A DNA stretch of 64,000 nucleotides from an uncultured Paludibaculum sp. (GTDB lineage: Bacteria > Acidobacteriota > Terriglobia > Bryobacterales > Bryobacteraceae). The notes beneath the pieces were generated by a model that ran no database searches, was not told where the DNA came from, and saw only the letters and a program-made list of their open reading frames with translations. Shown one piece after another: positions 51,679 to 61,431 of the stretch; positions within the stretch are counted from its first letter, which is position 1, and every line of letters starts with the position of its first letter. The DNA lies in the NCBI RefSeq assembly GCF_963665245.1, contig NZ_OY762267.1, positions 620,001 to 684,000 on the forward strand. Reading direction: 5' to 3'. The translations under genes and the position numbers were made by a program.

Positions 51679-51791
51679 CGCAGTTTCCCGCAGATGTGGA
51701 CGAGTCCGTGGACCTCGCGGGACTTCTTCCCGGCAGGAGACGGACTACCTACGGCATGGGCAGCAGGCTCGGCGGGCCAGACGCCGTGAGG

Positions 51792-51839
51792 CTCGGAATT
51801 ACTGCGACTACAGGCGGCATAATTCCGAGCACCTGTAGT
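51792..51839. promoter_or_regulatory. Two interleaved inverted repeats upstream of the IPT/TIG gene
   Basis: A perfect 10-base inverted repeat, CTCGGAATTA (51792-51801) with TAATTCCGAG (51820-51829), overlaps an 8-base one, ACTACAGG (51807-51814) with CCTGTAGT (51832-51839). The halves are interleaved, so the two hairpins exclude one another. They lie 60 bases before the start of the IPT/TIG gene. They could act as a terminator for upstream transcription or as a switchable leader structure. Confidence 0.45.
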
Positions 51840-51898
51840 TGCCACCGCCCCCGGGAGTGGACATAATTGAGGTTCCTATCGGTCGAATTCTGGCTCAA

Positions 51899-54800
51899 AT
51901 GACGTTACGTTCTTTTCATCTTTCCTGTCTAGCCCTACTCTGGACGGCAGCAGCGGCGACCGCAAGCACTCCGGTGGGTGTGCAGCCCGCCTCCGCTTCC
52001 ATCAGCCTAAAGTCCTCAGCGGCTGGAGGACGGGCATCCAGACCCACAGCGACTGGCGACAACCTGTCACCGGGCTTTGCCCTTGATTGGAATATGGCGC
52101 CGCTGAGCGCTGCTCGCATTGACGCCACTGAATTGACCGCTGTGGCACAGGCACAATTTTTTGCCAATAGTGGTCCGATCTCCGTATCAGCGGTGGACGG
52201 CGATGCCGCGAACCACGCTGGGCCCGCCTTCAGCGGTGTGCCCACGATTCAATCGGCATCACCGACCCAAGTTTGGGCTGAGGGCGTCGAATTCGTATTG
52301 ACCGTCAACGGCGGAGGCTTTGAACAGGGCGCGACTGTGCAGTGGGCGGGCACCTCACTGCCAACCGTCTTCGTGAGTTCAACCCAGTTGGCGGCCACTG
52401 TCCCCAAACACCTGCAGACGGTGACGGGCAACTATGAGCTGACGGTTACCAATCCGGACGGAGGCGTTTCCAACCGGTGGGGGAGCATCTCGGTCGGTCC
52501 AGTGATCACCAGTATCAGTCCGACGGTGGGGGGATCCCGGCTCCCACTCTCGCAGTTGGGGTGCGCGGAGCCGGATTCACTGCCTCGTCTGTGGTTGTCT
52601 TTGACTCACCGATCGGACAGATCAGTCTCGACACTAAATTCGAGGATTCAGCGACGCTCATCGGCGCAATTTTCAATCCGGCAGCGGTGCAGGGAACGGG
52701 TAGTATCTTCGTTCTCGACAAGGCGAACGGTCTGGTCTCGAATACCCGGGCCTACACAATTCGGAGAGTTGCGCCAGTCATCGCGTGGCTGAAACCGGGT
52801 TCCATCTCGGTGGGCACCCCGGACTTCAGCCTGGCTGCCACCGTTGATCGCCTCGGCCCTGACCCGATTTTGAAGTGGAATGGCACTCCGCTGGCCATAA
52901 CTTCGAACGTCGCGGGGACAGTCACCGCACTGGTACCGGCACCGTTAGTCGCCGCCGCGGGGACGGCGGCCATTACGATCGAATCGGAGGGACTTGTCTC
53001 GCCACCCGCCGCATTCCCGATTATCCACGGGCCGCTGATCCAGACCGTCAGCCCAGATGGGGTTGACGCCGGGGGGCCGGATCTCGCGATTGTCGTGACC
53101 GGCAGTGGCTATGTATCCGGCTCCAGAGTCTACGCAGCGGGCCAGCCTTTGGCCACAACGTTTCGCAGTTCGACGCAACTGTCGGCCATCCTGCCTTCCG
53201 AGAGCATGCTGCTCGCCGCTGGCAAGGAGATCAGCGTGGGTAACCCGGATGGATCGATGGCCGAGTCGCAACAAGTGTGGGTTTCGGTACGACCGGCGTT
53301 AACCTCTGTCAGCCCGAGTTCGGTGGAGGCAGGCACTCCGGACGTCACGTTGACCATCAAGGGGCGCGGCTTTCGCCCCACAGGCATCGTGCAGTTTTCG
53401 AGGTGACGAGTCCATGGGCGTTGCAGACAACCTATGTTGACTCGACAACGCTCACAGCCGTGCTGCCTGCCGACAAGCTCAGGACAGCCAAGACAGCCAC
53501 CATCTATGTCTCCGACAACACCTACAACACCATATCGCTTCGCCTGCCTTTTGCCATCGGAACGATGGCGCCTCTCCTGTCGGGCTCGGAGCCTCAGGTC
53601 GTCTACGCCGGCAATCCGGGCTTTAACCTGACCGTCTATGGCAGTTACCTGCGGCCGGGGATGGTGGTGCGTTGGAATGGGATGCCTTTGTCCATGGTCT
53701 CAACAGGCCCCGTCTGGATGGCCTGGGTTCCAGCCAGCCTGATTGCCAGCCCCGGATCGGCCAACATCACGCTGGTCAACAGCGATGGTCTGGTGTCCAA
53801 CTCGAGAGTTCTTCCCGTCAACCCGGCCAATACCCCTCCCGGCTACAGCCCAGTCATCACGTCCATCAATCCCACGAAGCTGAGGGCCGGTGGAGAAGGC
53901 GCCACACTCACTATCAGCGGCTCCGGGTTTTTCACAGGCTCGACCGTGTACTGGAACAACACTCCGCTGAGCACCACGGTCTCGAGTCCCCTTCAGTTGT
54001 TTGCCTTGGTGCCAGCGAGCCTGATGGCGAGCCCGGCGACCGTCAGTATCACGGTGGTCAGGGCGAATGGCATCGCCTCGCTGCCGCGTAGCCTGACCAT
54101 CGAGTCGGTCATCCCAATCAGTTCGTCGGTCACACCCGGAGGGTTCATCGCTGGAGGGGATTTGTCTCCGATAACCATCAACGGATCCAGGTTCCTGGCA
54201 GGAGACCGTGTGTTCTGGAATAGCGTCCCACTGGTGGTGACGTCCAGCACGCCCACTCAGTTAATGGCCACTGTACCCGCACAACTCATTAGCAGCCCGG
54301 GTACAGCGGTGATCAAGGTGGTTTCCGGAAGCCTGACGTCGAATCCGTACCCCGTCGTGGTGTACGCGAGCGTGCCTATCCCAACTCTGGCGGCAGTGAG
54401 TCCCGCGTACGTGAACGCCGGCGCTGCCGGATTTACCGTGAACGTCACCGGCAGCGACTTTCTGCCGGGCGCCACGATCTACTGGGCCGGCACACCGCTG
54501 GCCACTACTTTTGTGAGTGCAAGCGAGATGAACGCAGCAGTGCCAGCGGGTCTTGTGACCGAGTCGGGTCAGTTCGACATCACCATGGCCAACGCCGGCG
54601 GCGCGAGTTCGATCCCGTTTACGCAGATGCTAGTCCGGCCGGTGCTGTCGACACTCACGCCGAGTTCCATTGTGGCAGGGAGCGCCAACGTCACGCTCTC
54701 GGTGACCGGAATTGGATTCCGGCCTACCGCCTCGTGTCGTATCCGGTCCTCCGATGGGGATTGGGTTCTGCGGGCAACTTACTTGAGCTCCACGGCCTTG

Positions 54801-56757
54801 AGTCTGCAGGTTCCGCCAGAAGCTATCATGAACCCGGGCACAATCACCGTTTCCATCGGTGACACGACGAACGCCGCAGCCTCGCGGTTGGTGACTGTCA
54901 TTGTCGAGCCGGGCAAGCCGACCATCAGCACGGTGCTGCCCGGTTCGGCCACGGCCGCTGGCCCAGAGTTCCAATTGACTGTGAATGGGGCGCACTTCTA
55001 TATTGGCGCTCGGGTGCGCTGGAACACGACGGACCTCTCCACCCGTTCCCACGCAGTTGACGGCGTCGGTACCATCCAATCTAATCGCATCGCCAGGCAC
55101 TGTCAGCCTTGGCGTGGTAAACGAGTCCGGGGACAAGTCCCTCACGACGGCGTTCCAGATCCTGCCGGTGAGCCCGCGCATCTTGAGCCTGAGTCCGGGT
55201 TCGGCCGAAGCAGGAGGGCCGGAGTTTGTCCTGGCGGTCCATGGCGCCAACTTTTCCGCCGGCGCAGTGATGAACTGGGATGAAGCGCCGCTGGCCACGT
55301 CGTTCGTGAGCCCAGCCGAACTGACGGTCACGGTTCCGGCCAACCGCATCGCGACGCCTGGCACGTCGTTCCTCGTCGTGGCCAACCAGGATGCGCACTC
55401 GACACCCACCAGCTTTCCCATCAAAGCCAGCGGACCGGTGATTACAAAGCTCGATCCCGCTGCGGCGACGGCCGGGGGGGCGTCGTTCCGGTTGACCGTG
55501 ACCGGCAGGGGATTCCAGCCGGATGACGCCGTGCACTGCAACGGCACGGCCCTACCGACCGTGGTGGACAGTTCCACGCAGATGACCGCAGTGGTTCCAG
55601 TGGAGGCGATCACCGAGCCCGGCGGAGCCTCCGTTACGATTGTCCGCTCGACGAGCGCGGAATCGCTGGCTGTCTCCTTTCTGGTGAATCCGGCGGATCC
55701 GATCATGACGGAAATTGCGCCTAGTTCAGCGACCGAAGGCACCGGCGCCTTCACCCTGGCTATCAAGGGCAAGGGGTTCCTACCAGGCGCTGTCGTGGTG
55801 TGGAATGGTCAACCGCTGGAAACCGAGTTTGTGGATTCCGGCGGGGTTACGGCCAAGGTGCCGGTGGAACTCGTAGCCACCGCGGGTGAGGCCAGTCTGG
55901 CCATCACCAACCCGGGCGGCACAGAGGGCACGCCAGCGGCCTTCCTCGTCCATCCGCCCGTGCCGGGACTGCTGAGCGTCTCGCCTTCGTCGGCGACCAC
56001 AGGTGGTGACGATCTGACGCTGGTGGTGAGTGGGTCGGGCTTCGTGACAGGAGCCGCGATCCGTTGGGACGGAGTGGCGCTGGAGACAGCCTTCCTCGAC
56101 TCCACACGCCTGAAGGCAATCGTCCCCGCATCCTGGATTATCGGTGGCGGCGCCGCCGAGGTTTCGGTATCGAACCCTGATGGGCTGACATCCGAAGTGA
56201 GTTCGTTCCAGGTTCTGGAGGCCAAGCCGAGGATCGCGGGAGTTGCTCCCGGGACCTTGGCCGCAGGCGTCTCGGGACTCGTGCTTGCCGTGGACGGAAG
56301 CGGGTATCTGCCAGGAACCATCTTGCAATGGGATGGGGTCCCGCTGGAGACAACCTTCGTCGATCCTACGCGGTTGACCGCGCAAGTACCGGCGGACCGC
56401 ATGCTCAACTCAGGTAGCGCCCGGCTGACGGCCGTTAATCCGCACGAACAGATCTCGGAGCCGTGGCCGCTGACAATCGTGGCGCTGCGCGTAGCGAGCT
56501 TCGACCAGGAGAGTCTGACGGCGGGCGGACCGGATACGACGCTCACGGTCTTCGGCGACGGGTTCCAGGCTGGGGCAACGGTGTACTGGAATGGAACGCC
56601 GCTGAGCACCACGTTCTCGGAGGGCGCGTTGACGGCGGCCGTTCCCGCCCGATTGATCGACAAAGTGGGGATGGCGCGCATCGCCGTGGCGATCCCGGGC
56701 GGCCTGATGTCGAACACTCAAGCGTTCCCCATCGTCGCGGCGAGCGTCGAAGAGTAG
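51899..56757 (+). pseudogene. Large secreted IPT/TIG-repeat protein, broken by three frameshifts
   Basis: The reading starts at the ATG at 51899 with a signal peptide (MTLRSFHLSCLALLWTAAAA) and encodes about 1,600 residues made of some 16 IPT/TIG beta-sandwich repeats of about 85-95 residues, each with a pattern like GAGFxxGATVxWNGTPLxTTFVS and PASLIASPGTASITVVNPDG. The frame is lost three times: at the G run 52528-52533 (one G short), at the T run 53394-53397 (one T short), and near 55036-55056 (one base extra or two missing). Repair of each restores perfect repeat periodicity to the stop at 56757. It would act at the cell surface or outside. Either a recent pseudogene or indel sequencing errors. 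Confidence 0.8.
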
Positions 56758-56814
56758 GAACAAGTGGCTGCCCCAAAGGCGGCATGTACAATGGGACTAT
56801 CTCGGAAACGCATG

Positions 56815-56839
56815 AGCCGGCCATAGGCATCGGCCGGCT
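56815..56839. terminator. Hairpin after the IPT/TIG gene
   Basis: A perfect 8-base stem, AGCCGGCC with GGCCGGCT, closes a 9-base loop 58 bases after the IPT/TIG stop and 24 bases before the methyltransferase start. There is no T-run, so it may instead be a leader hairpin of the methyltransferase gene. Confidence 0.35.
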
Positions 56840-56862
56840 TCGCAGCGGCGAGGATTCCCATC

Positions 56863-57759
56863 ATGTTGGATCGTATCAGGGCGGAGATCGCTCACTGGAA
56901 CAAGACTGATCGTCTGGTTGCAAATGGGACCCGGCTATACTGGACCGATCATCCGCGCGTCTCGCACCACTACCGGCGAAAGGCACTTATCGACGGACTA
57001 CCGTGGCGGACACGGATCCCCCAGGCACTTGGCGGACCCGCTGAGTACGCGCTGGAGCTCGGCTGCGGCAGTGGAGAGAACACACACGCGACCTGGCGGG
57101 CAGGAACAGCGCGCCACGTCACGGGCATCGACCTCGACGATTCGCGTTTCGCCGAGGTCCGGAGCGGGATGAAGTCCCAGGGCGCGCCGGTCAGCTTCCA
57201 GGCCGCCGACATCGACCACCTCTCGCTGGAACCCTCGCGGTACGGGCTGATCTATGCCATCCAGAGCTTCCACCATTTCGAACGGCTGGAACATATCTGC
57301 GCGGAGATTTCCAAGGCGCTGGTCCCCGGCGGTTTCTTTGTGCTGGACGAGTTTGTCGGTCCGGCACGGTTCCAGTGGACCGACAAGCAACTGGCCCTGA
57401 CGGCGCAACTGCTGGGACTCATGCCCAGGCCCCTGCGCATGTATGCAAATGGCATAGAGAAGCGCGCTGAAGGGCGCAGTACTCCGGAGCAGGTCATCCA
57501 GGTCTGCCCGAGCGAAGCGATCCGGTCCAATGAGATCGTCCAGGTGTTCCGGGATCACTTTGACGTGGTCCACGAGAAGAATCTGGGCGGGACCATCCAG
57601 CACCTGCTCTACTCGGGCATCGTCCAGAACTTCCCGGATGACGACGAAGCCACCAACATCATGGTGGACAGCATCAATAGCCTGGAAGAGCTCTTTATCG
57701 ACAGCGGGGTTCTACCCAGCGACTTCATGCTGCTGATCGGGCGGAAGCGCGGAACGTGA
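56863..57759 (+). CDS. Class I SAM-dependent methyltransferase
   Basis: The 298-residue product has a Rossmann methyltransferase domain: motif I ALELGCGSGENTHATW, motif II with acidic residue in TGIDLDDSRF, a later AADIDHL, and YAIQSFHHFERLE with LVPGGFFVLDEFVG. The substrate is unknown; the C-terminal 120 residues, after LLGLMPRPLR, are an additional helical region. It stands alone between the IPT/TIG gene and a convergent transporter gene. Confidence 0.9.
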   Translation: MLDRIRAEIAHWNKTDRLVANGTRLYWTDHPRVSHHYRRKALIDGLPWRTRIPQALGGPAEYALELGCGSGENTHATWRAGTARHVTGIDLDDSRFAEVRSGMKSQGAPVSFQAADIDHLSLEPSRYGLIYAIQSFHHFERLEHICAEISKALVPGGFFVLDEFVGPARFQWTDKQLALTAQLLGLMPRPLRMYANGIEKRAEGRSTPEQVIQVCPSEAIRSNEIVQVFRDHFDVVHEKNLGGTIQHLLYSGIVQNFPDDDEATNIMVDSINSLEELFIDSGVLPSDFMLLIGRKRGT

Positions 57760-57766
57760 GCTCTCA

Positions 57767-57818
57767 GCGATCAGCACTCAGCCAACAGCCCGCCACAGTG
57801 TAGCGGAAAGCTGATCGC
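57767..57818. terminator. Inverted repeat between convergent genes
   Basis: GCGATCAGC at 57767-57775 pairs perfectly with GCTGATCGC at 57810-57818, leaving a 34-base loop. It lies exactly between the convergent methyltransferase and transporter genes. The long loop and lack of T-runs make it a weak terminator candidate. Confidence 0.3.
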
Positions 57819-57837
57819 GGTCTGATGGTGCGGCTGG

Positions 57838-58482
57838 CTAGCCGACGGCGCATCCGTGGCCGCAGTTGCAGCTCTTGCCTTGCAGTGCCTGGATCCCCTC
57901 GCGCGCGATGATGGGCACCATGATGAGGCCGGCCACCGGATCGGCCCACCACCAGCCGGCCACGGCGTTGAGCAGCAACCCGCCCAGAAGAATGCCCGAC
58001 AGCCAACTGCAGAGCTGGGTCTGACGGGAGTCGGCCACCATGGCGGCGCTGTTCAGGTTCATGCCGACACGGCGCTTCATGCGAGCCATGACGGGCATAA
58101 CAATGAGTGAGGCGATGGCCAAAAGGATCCCGGGGATGGAGCGCTGGGGTGCTTCGCGGCTCCACAAGCTTTCAGCGGATTCGTAGGCGACATAGGCGGC
58201 GAGCAGCAGAAAGGAGATGCCGATGTAGCGTAGCGCACTCCGCTCGATGGTGTCGCGAAGCGGGTGGTCGTCCTGCCGGAGACGCCAGAGCATGATCGCG
58301 CTGGAAAAGGTCTCTATGGAGCTGTCGACGCCAAAACCGATGAGCGCAATGCTGGAGGCCGCGCCGCCGGAGACCAGCGCGACAATCGCTTCGAGCAGGT
58401 TGTAGGCAACGTTGACATACTCCAGCCGGAGGCCTTTTCGCACCTCGGCGCCGCGCACGATGACCGCTTCCATTCCCTTCAT
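57838..58482 (-). CDS. Small cation diffusion facilitator-type metal transporter
   Basis: The 214-residue product has about six membrane segments in the CDF arrangement: LEYVNVAYNLLEAIVALVSG, IALIGFGVDSSIETFSSAIM with the metal-site aspartate, and SAAMVADSRQTQLCSWLSGI with DPVAGLIMVPIIAREG. The usual C-terminal cytoplasmic domain is missing and is replaced by a cysteine/histidine tail, CNCGHGCAVG, that may bind metal. It probably exports or imports a divalent cation. The ATG at 58482 is where homology begins; the frame is open upstream to 58779 but that part is unrelated. Confidence 0.85.
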   Translation of the reverse strand: MKGMEAVIVRGAEVRKGLRLEYVNVAYNLLEAIVALVSGGAASSIALIGFGVDSSIETFSSAIMLWRLRQDDHPLRDTIERSALRYIGISFLLLAAYVAYESAESLWSREAPQRSIPGILLAIASLIVMPVMARMKRRVGMNLNSAAMVADSRQTQLCSWLSGILLGGLLLNAVAGWWWADPVAGLIMVPIIAREGIQALQGKSCNCGHGCAVG

Positions 58483-58578
58483 TCTCACCGATTGCGGGCC
58501 GGAAATGGTCTCAGGAAACGGGGTCTGATTATCGTCGAGCGGCGTGGAGAGATTGCGTAAGGAGCAATCCAGGTATCC

Positions 58579-58719
58579 GGCGGAGCGCACTTCGCGGTCG
58601 GGCGCAGTGTAGGCGACATTCGGATCGTCAGCCAACCGCAGAGCCCGGGCGCGGCTCATGCGCAGGCGGGCCATGCGGCCGGAGGGCATAACACGGCGTA
58701 CCTGGGCACCTTTCGAAGA
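58579..58719 (-). pseudogene. Fragment of a subtilase propeptide
   Basis: Upstream of the transporter start, the same frame reads RALRLADDPNVAYTAPDREV, preceded by RRVMPSGRMARLRMSRA. This resembles the end of the inhibitor propeptide of S8 subtilases, where the pattern LADDPNVAYVxPDR is common. No catalytic domain (DTG, HGT or GTS motifs) is present nearby. I read it as a leftover fragment of a lost protease gene, now fused in frame before the transporter. Confidence 0.45.
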
Positions 58720-58814
58720 GGCCGCGCCCCGCCTCCATGCCGCCCGGCGCGTGTGGTGATCACCATCCACCGCCACCACGCCAGGGTGGACACGCCGTGT
58801 AGCATGGATAGGAG

Positions 58815-59423
58815 ATGCCCAACAACATCGTCCAAGCTCTCTTGGATGTCCTTATCTTCTGGCTGCTCACAACACCTCATGAATTCGCGCACGCATGGGT
58901 AGCCGACAGGCTTGGCGACGATACTCCGCGGCTGGAAGGCCGCGTAACTTTGAATCCGATGGCGCATGTCGACTGGATCGGCACCGTGGTGGTGCCTCTG
59001 GTCTCGTCCATCTTTGGCGGCGTCTTCTTCGGATGGGGCCGGGCGGTGAACACGAATCCGAATAAGCTGCGCGGCGGCTACAACGGACTGCTGATGGTGG
59101 CCCTGGCTGGCCCCGGCAGCAACGTCGTCTTCGCTCTGGTCCTGGCGCTGGTCGGCTCTTTCTGGCATGCGGGGACGGAGATCCTGTTTCGCGCCGCTTA
59201 TTTGAGCCTGTTCCTGGCTTTGTTCAATCTGATCCCCATCCCGCCGCTGGATGGATCGAAGTTCTTGCTGGCCGCCCGCATCCCCCCGTTCTGGTATATC
59301 GAGCTGAGCCGCTTTGGGTTCATTCTGCTGCTGGTGCTGATGTCGTCGACCGGTTTGGGCCGATGGATGTCGGAAACCAGCATGATGAGTGCATTGCGCA
59401 TGTTTGCGCTATTTCGAGCATAG
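58815..59423 (+). CDS. Site-2 protease family (M50) membrane metalloprotease
   Basis: The 202-residue, strongly hydrophobic product has the zinc motif HEFAH (in LLTTPHEFAHAWVADRLGDD) in the first membrane helix and the third metal ligand in NLIPIPPLDGSKFL. This is the short M50B/FtsH-independent form without PDZ or CBS domains. Such proteases cut membrane-embedded substrates. It diverges from the transporter gene and lies seven bases before the CocE-type hydrolase gene. Confidence 0.9.
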   Translation: MPNNIVQALLDVLIFWLLTTPHEFAHAWVADRLGDDTPRLEGRVTLNPMAHVDWIGTVVVPLVSSIFGGVFFGWGRAVNTNPNKLRGGYNGLLMVALAGPGSNVVFALVLALVGSFWHAGTEILFRAAYLSLFLALFNLIPIPPLDGSKFLLAARIPPFWYIELSRFGFILLLVLMSSTGLGRWMSETSMMSALRMFALFRA

Positions 59424-59430
59424 AGGAGCC

Positions 59431-61341
59431 ATGAGACTTAGAAGTATCGTTCTGATCGCGGCCTTGCCGCTTGCCATGCTGGCGCAGGGGCGGAGGAATG
59501 CACCGCCAGAGACACCCTCCACAAAGACGCCGGCCGAATTGCGCGCGGAATACATCCGCGAGCATTACACGAAGGCCGAATATCAGATTCCGATGCGGGA
59601 CGGCGTGAAGCTCTTCACCGCCGTCTACACACCCAAGGACCACAGCCAGAAGTACCCGATCCTGCTCATGCGCACGCCCTACACCGTGGGCCCGTACGGC
59701 TCGGACAACTATGCCGGCCGGCTGGGTCCGGCCAGCGAGAAGTTCATGCGCGAAGGCTTCATCTTCGCCAATCAGGACGTGCGCGGCAAGGGCCGTAGCG
59801 AGGGCACCTACATGGATATCCGCCCCGTGAATCCCAACAAGCGCGGGCCGAAGGACATCGACGAACCCAGTGACACCTACGACACCATCGACTGGCTGGT
59901 GAAGAACATCCCCGACAACAACGAGCGCGTAGGCATGTACGGCATCTCGTATCCCGGCTTCTACGCGGCCATGGGCGCGGTGGACGCACACCCGGCGCTG
60001 AAGGCCACCTCGCCGCAGGCGCCCGTGATCAACTGGTTCATCGGCGACGACTTCCACCACAACGGCGTGCTCTTTCTGGCGCATGCCTTCAACTTCTTTT
60101 CCGGCTTCGGCCGCAACCATCCGCCGGACGGACCGAATCGCGACCGGATCGAGATGAAGACGCCGGACGCCTACGACTTCCACTTGCGCACCGGCGCGCT
60201 AGCGAACTACGACGAGAAGTACTTCCACGGCCAGACCGAGTTCTGGAAGGAGCTCACGCAGAACGATACCTACAACGAGTTCTGGAAGTCGCGCGACCTG
60301 CGGCAGTATGTGAAGAACCTGAAGCCGGCCATGATGAGCGTGGGCGGATGGTTTGACGCCGAGGACGTCTTCGGCCCTCTGAACCTCTACAAGTCCGCGG
60401 AGGCGCAGAATCCCGGTGCCAAGAACATGCTGGTGGAAGGTCCGTGGTCGCACGGCGGCTGGGCTCGTCCGGACGGAACGGCACTGGGCAACATCAACTT
60501 CGCCTCGAACACGTCCAAGTTCTTCCAGGACGACATCGAGTTCCCGTTCTTCCTCTTCCATCTGAAGGGCAAGGGCGACGGCGACAAGCTGCCCGAAGCC
60601 TACGTCTTCGAAACCGGCCGCAACGAGTGGCACAAGTTTGATGCGTGGCCGCCGAAGGATGCCAAATGGAAGACTCTCTACTTCCATGCCGGCGGCAAGT
60701 TGAACACGGCGCAACCGGCGGAGAAGGCCGAGGCGTTTGACGAATACGTCAGCGATCCGGCCAAGCCCGTGCCGTTCACCCCTTACATCGCCAATGGCAT
60801 GAGCTATCCGTACATGACCGACGATCAGCGCTTCGCGGCATCCCGGCCCGACGTGCTGGTGTATGAGACGGAACCGCTGGAATCGGATGTCCGCGTGGCT
60901 GGACCGCTGAAGGCTTCACTGTTCGTATCCACCACCGGTACCGATTCCGATTGGGTGGTGAAGCTGATCGATGTCTTCCCAGGCGACACGGCCGATCCGC
61001 AGCCCAATCCCACGAACGTGCACATGGGCGGGTATCAGATGCTGGTGCGTGGCGAGCCGTTCCGCGGCAAGTTCCGCAAGGGCTTCGACAAGCCGGAGCC
61101 ATTCGTGCCGGGCAAGATGGACCAGGTGGCGTTCGACATGCCGGATGTCTTCCACACGTTCCGTACCGGCCACCGGATCATGGTGCAGGTGCAGAGCTCG
61201 TGGTATCCGCTCGGCGATCGCAATCCGCAGAAGTTCATGAAGATCCAGGACGCCAAGGCCGAGGATTTCGTGAAGGCAACAGAGCGCGTGTACCGCACGA
61301 ATTCGGCGCCATCGTCGATTCAGCTCTCGACGATTGATTGA
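59431..61341 (+). CDS. Secreted CocE/NonD-family hydrolase
   Basis: The 636-residue product has a signal peptide (MRLRSIVLIAALPLAMLAQG) and the S15/CocE layout: an alpha/beta hydrolase domain with the nucleophile serine in VGMYGISYPGFYAAMGAVDA, the acid in VGGWFDAEDVF, the histidine in EGPWSHGGWAR, and a C-terminal jelly-roll domain from residue about 480 (SDVRVAGPLKASLFVSTTGT). The family includes X-Pro dipeptidyl peptidases, cocaine esterase and glutaryl-7-ACA acylases. AGAGGAGCC directly precedes the ATG at 59431. Confidence 0.95.
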   Translation: MRLRSIVLIAALPLAMLAQGRRNAPPETPSTKTPAELRAEYIREHYTKAEYQIPMRDGVKLFTAVYTPKDHSQKYPILLMRTPYTVGPYGSDNYAGRLGPASEKFMREGFIFANQDVRGKGRSEGTYMDIRPVNPNKRGPKDIDEPSDTYDTIDWLVKNIPDNNERVGMYGISYPGFYAAMGAVDAHPALKATSPQAPVINWFIGDDFHHNGVLFLAHAFNFFSGFGRNHPPDGPNRDRIEMKTPDAYDFHLRTGALANYDEKYFHGQTEFWKELTQNDTYNEFWKSRDLRQYVKNLKPAMMSVGGWFDAEDVFGPLNLYKSAEAQNPGAKNMLVEGPWSHGGWARPDGTALGNINFASNTSKFFQDDIEFPFFLFHLKGKGDGDKLPEAYVFETGRNEWHKFDAWPPKDAKWKTLYFHAGGKLNTAQPAEKAEAFDEYVSDPAKPVPFTPYIANGMSYPYMTDDQRFAASRPDVLVYETEPLESDVRVAGPLKASLFVSTTGTDSDWVVKLIDVFPGDTADPQPNPTNVHMGGYQMLVRGEPFRGKFRKGFDKPEPFVPGKMDQVAFDMPDVFHTFRTGHRIMVQVQSSWYPLGDRNPQKFMKIQDAKAEDFVKATERVYRTNSAPSSIQLSTID

Positions 61342-61431
61342 GCCGCGCCCGATCTCACCTCACTTTCAGTGCGTTGGGGGCAGGAGTGGATGGGCTATCA
61401 AACGGTCTGATAGCATACCCATTCCTCCCCC

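Noticed and set aside
51792..51839. H-type pseudoknot formed by the two interleaved inverted repeats
   Set aside because: The connecting loop that must span the 10-base stem is only two bases long, which is sterically unlikely. Alternative hairpins are more plausible.
52528..53397. Programmed ribosomal frameshifting in the IPT/TIG gene
   Set aside because: No slippery heptamer with a downstream structure is seen, and two different homopolymers plus a third shift in the opposite direction would be required.
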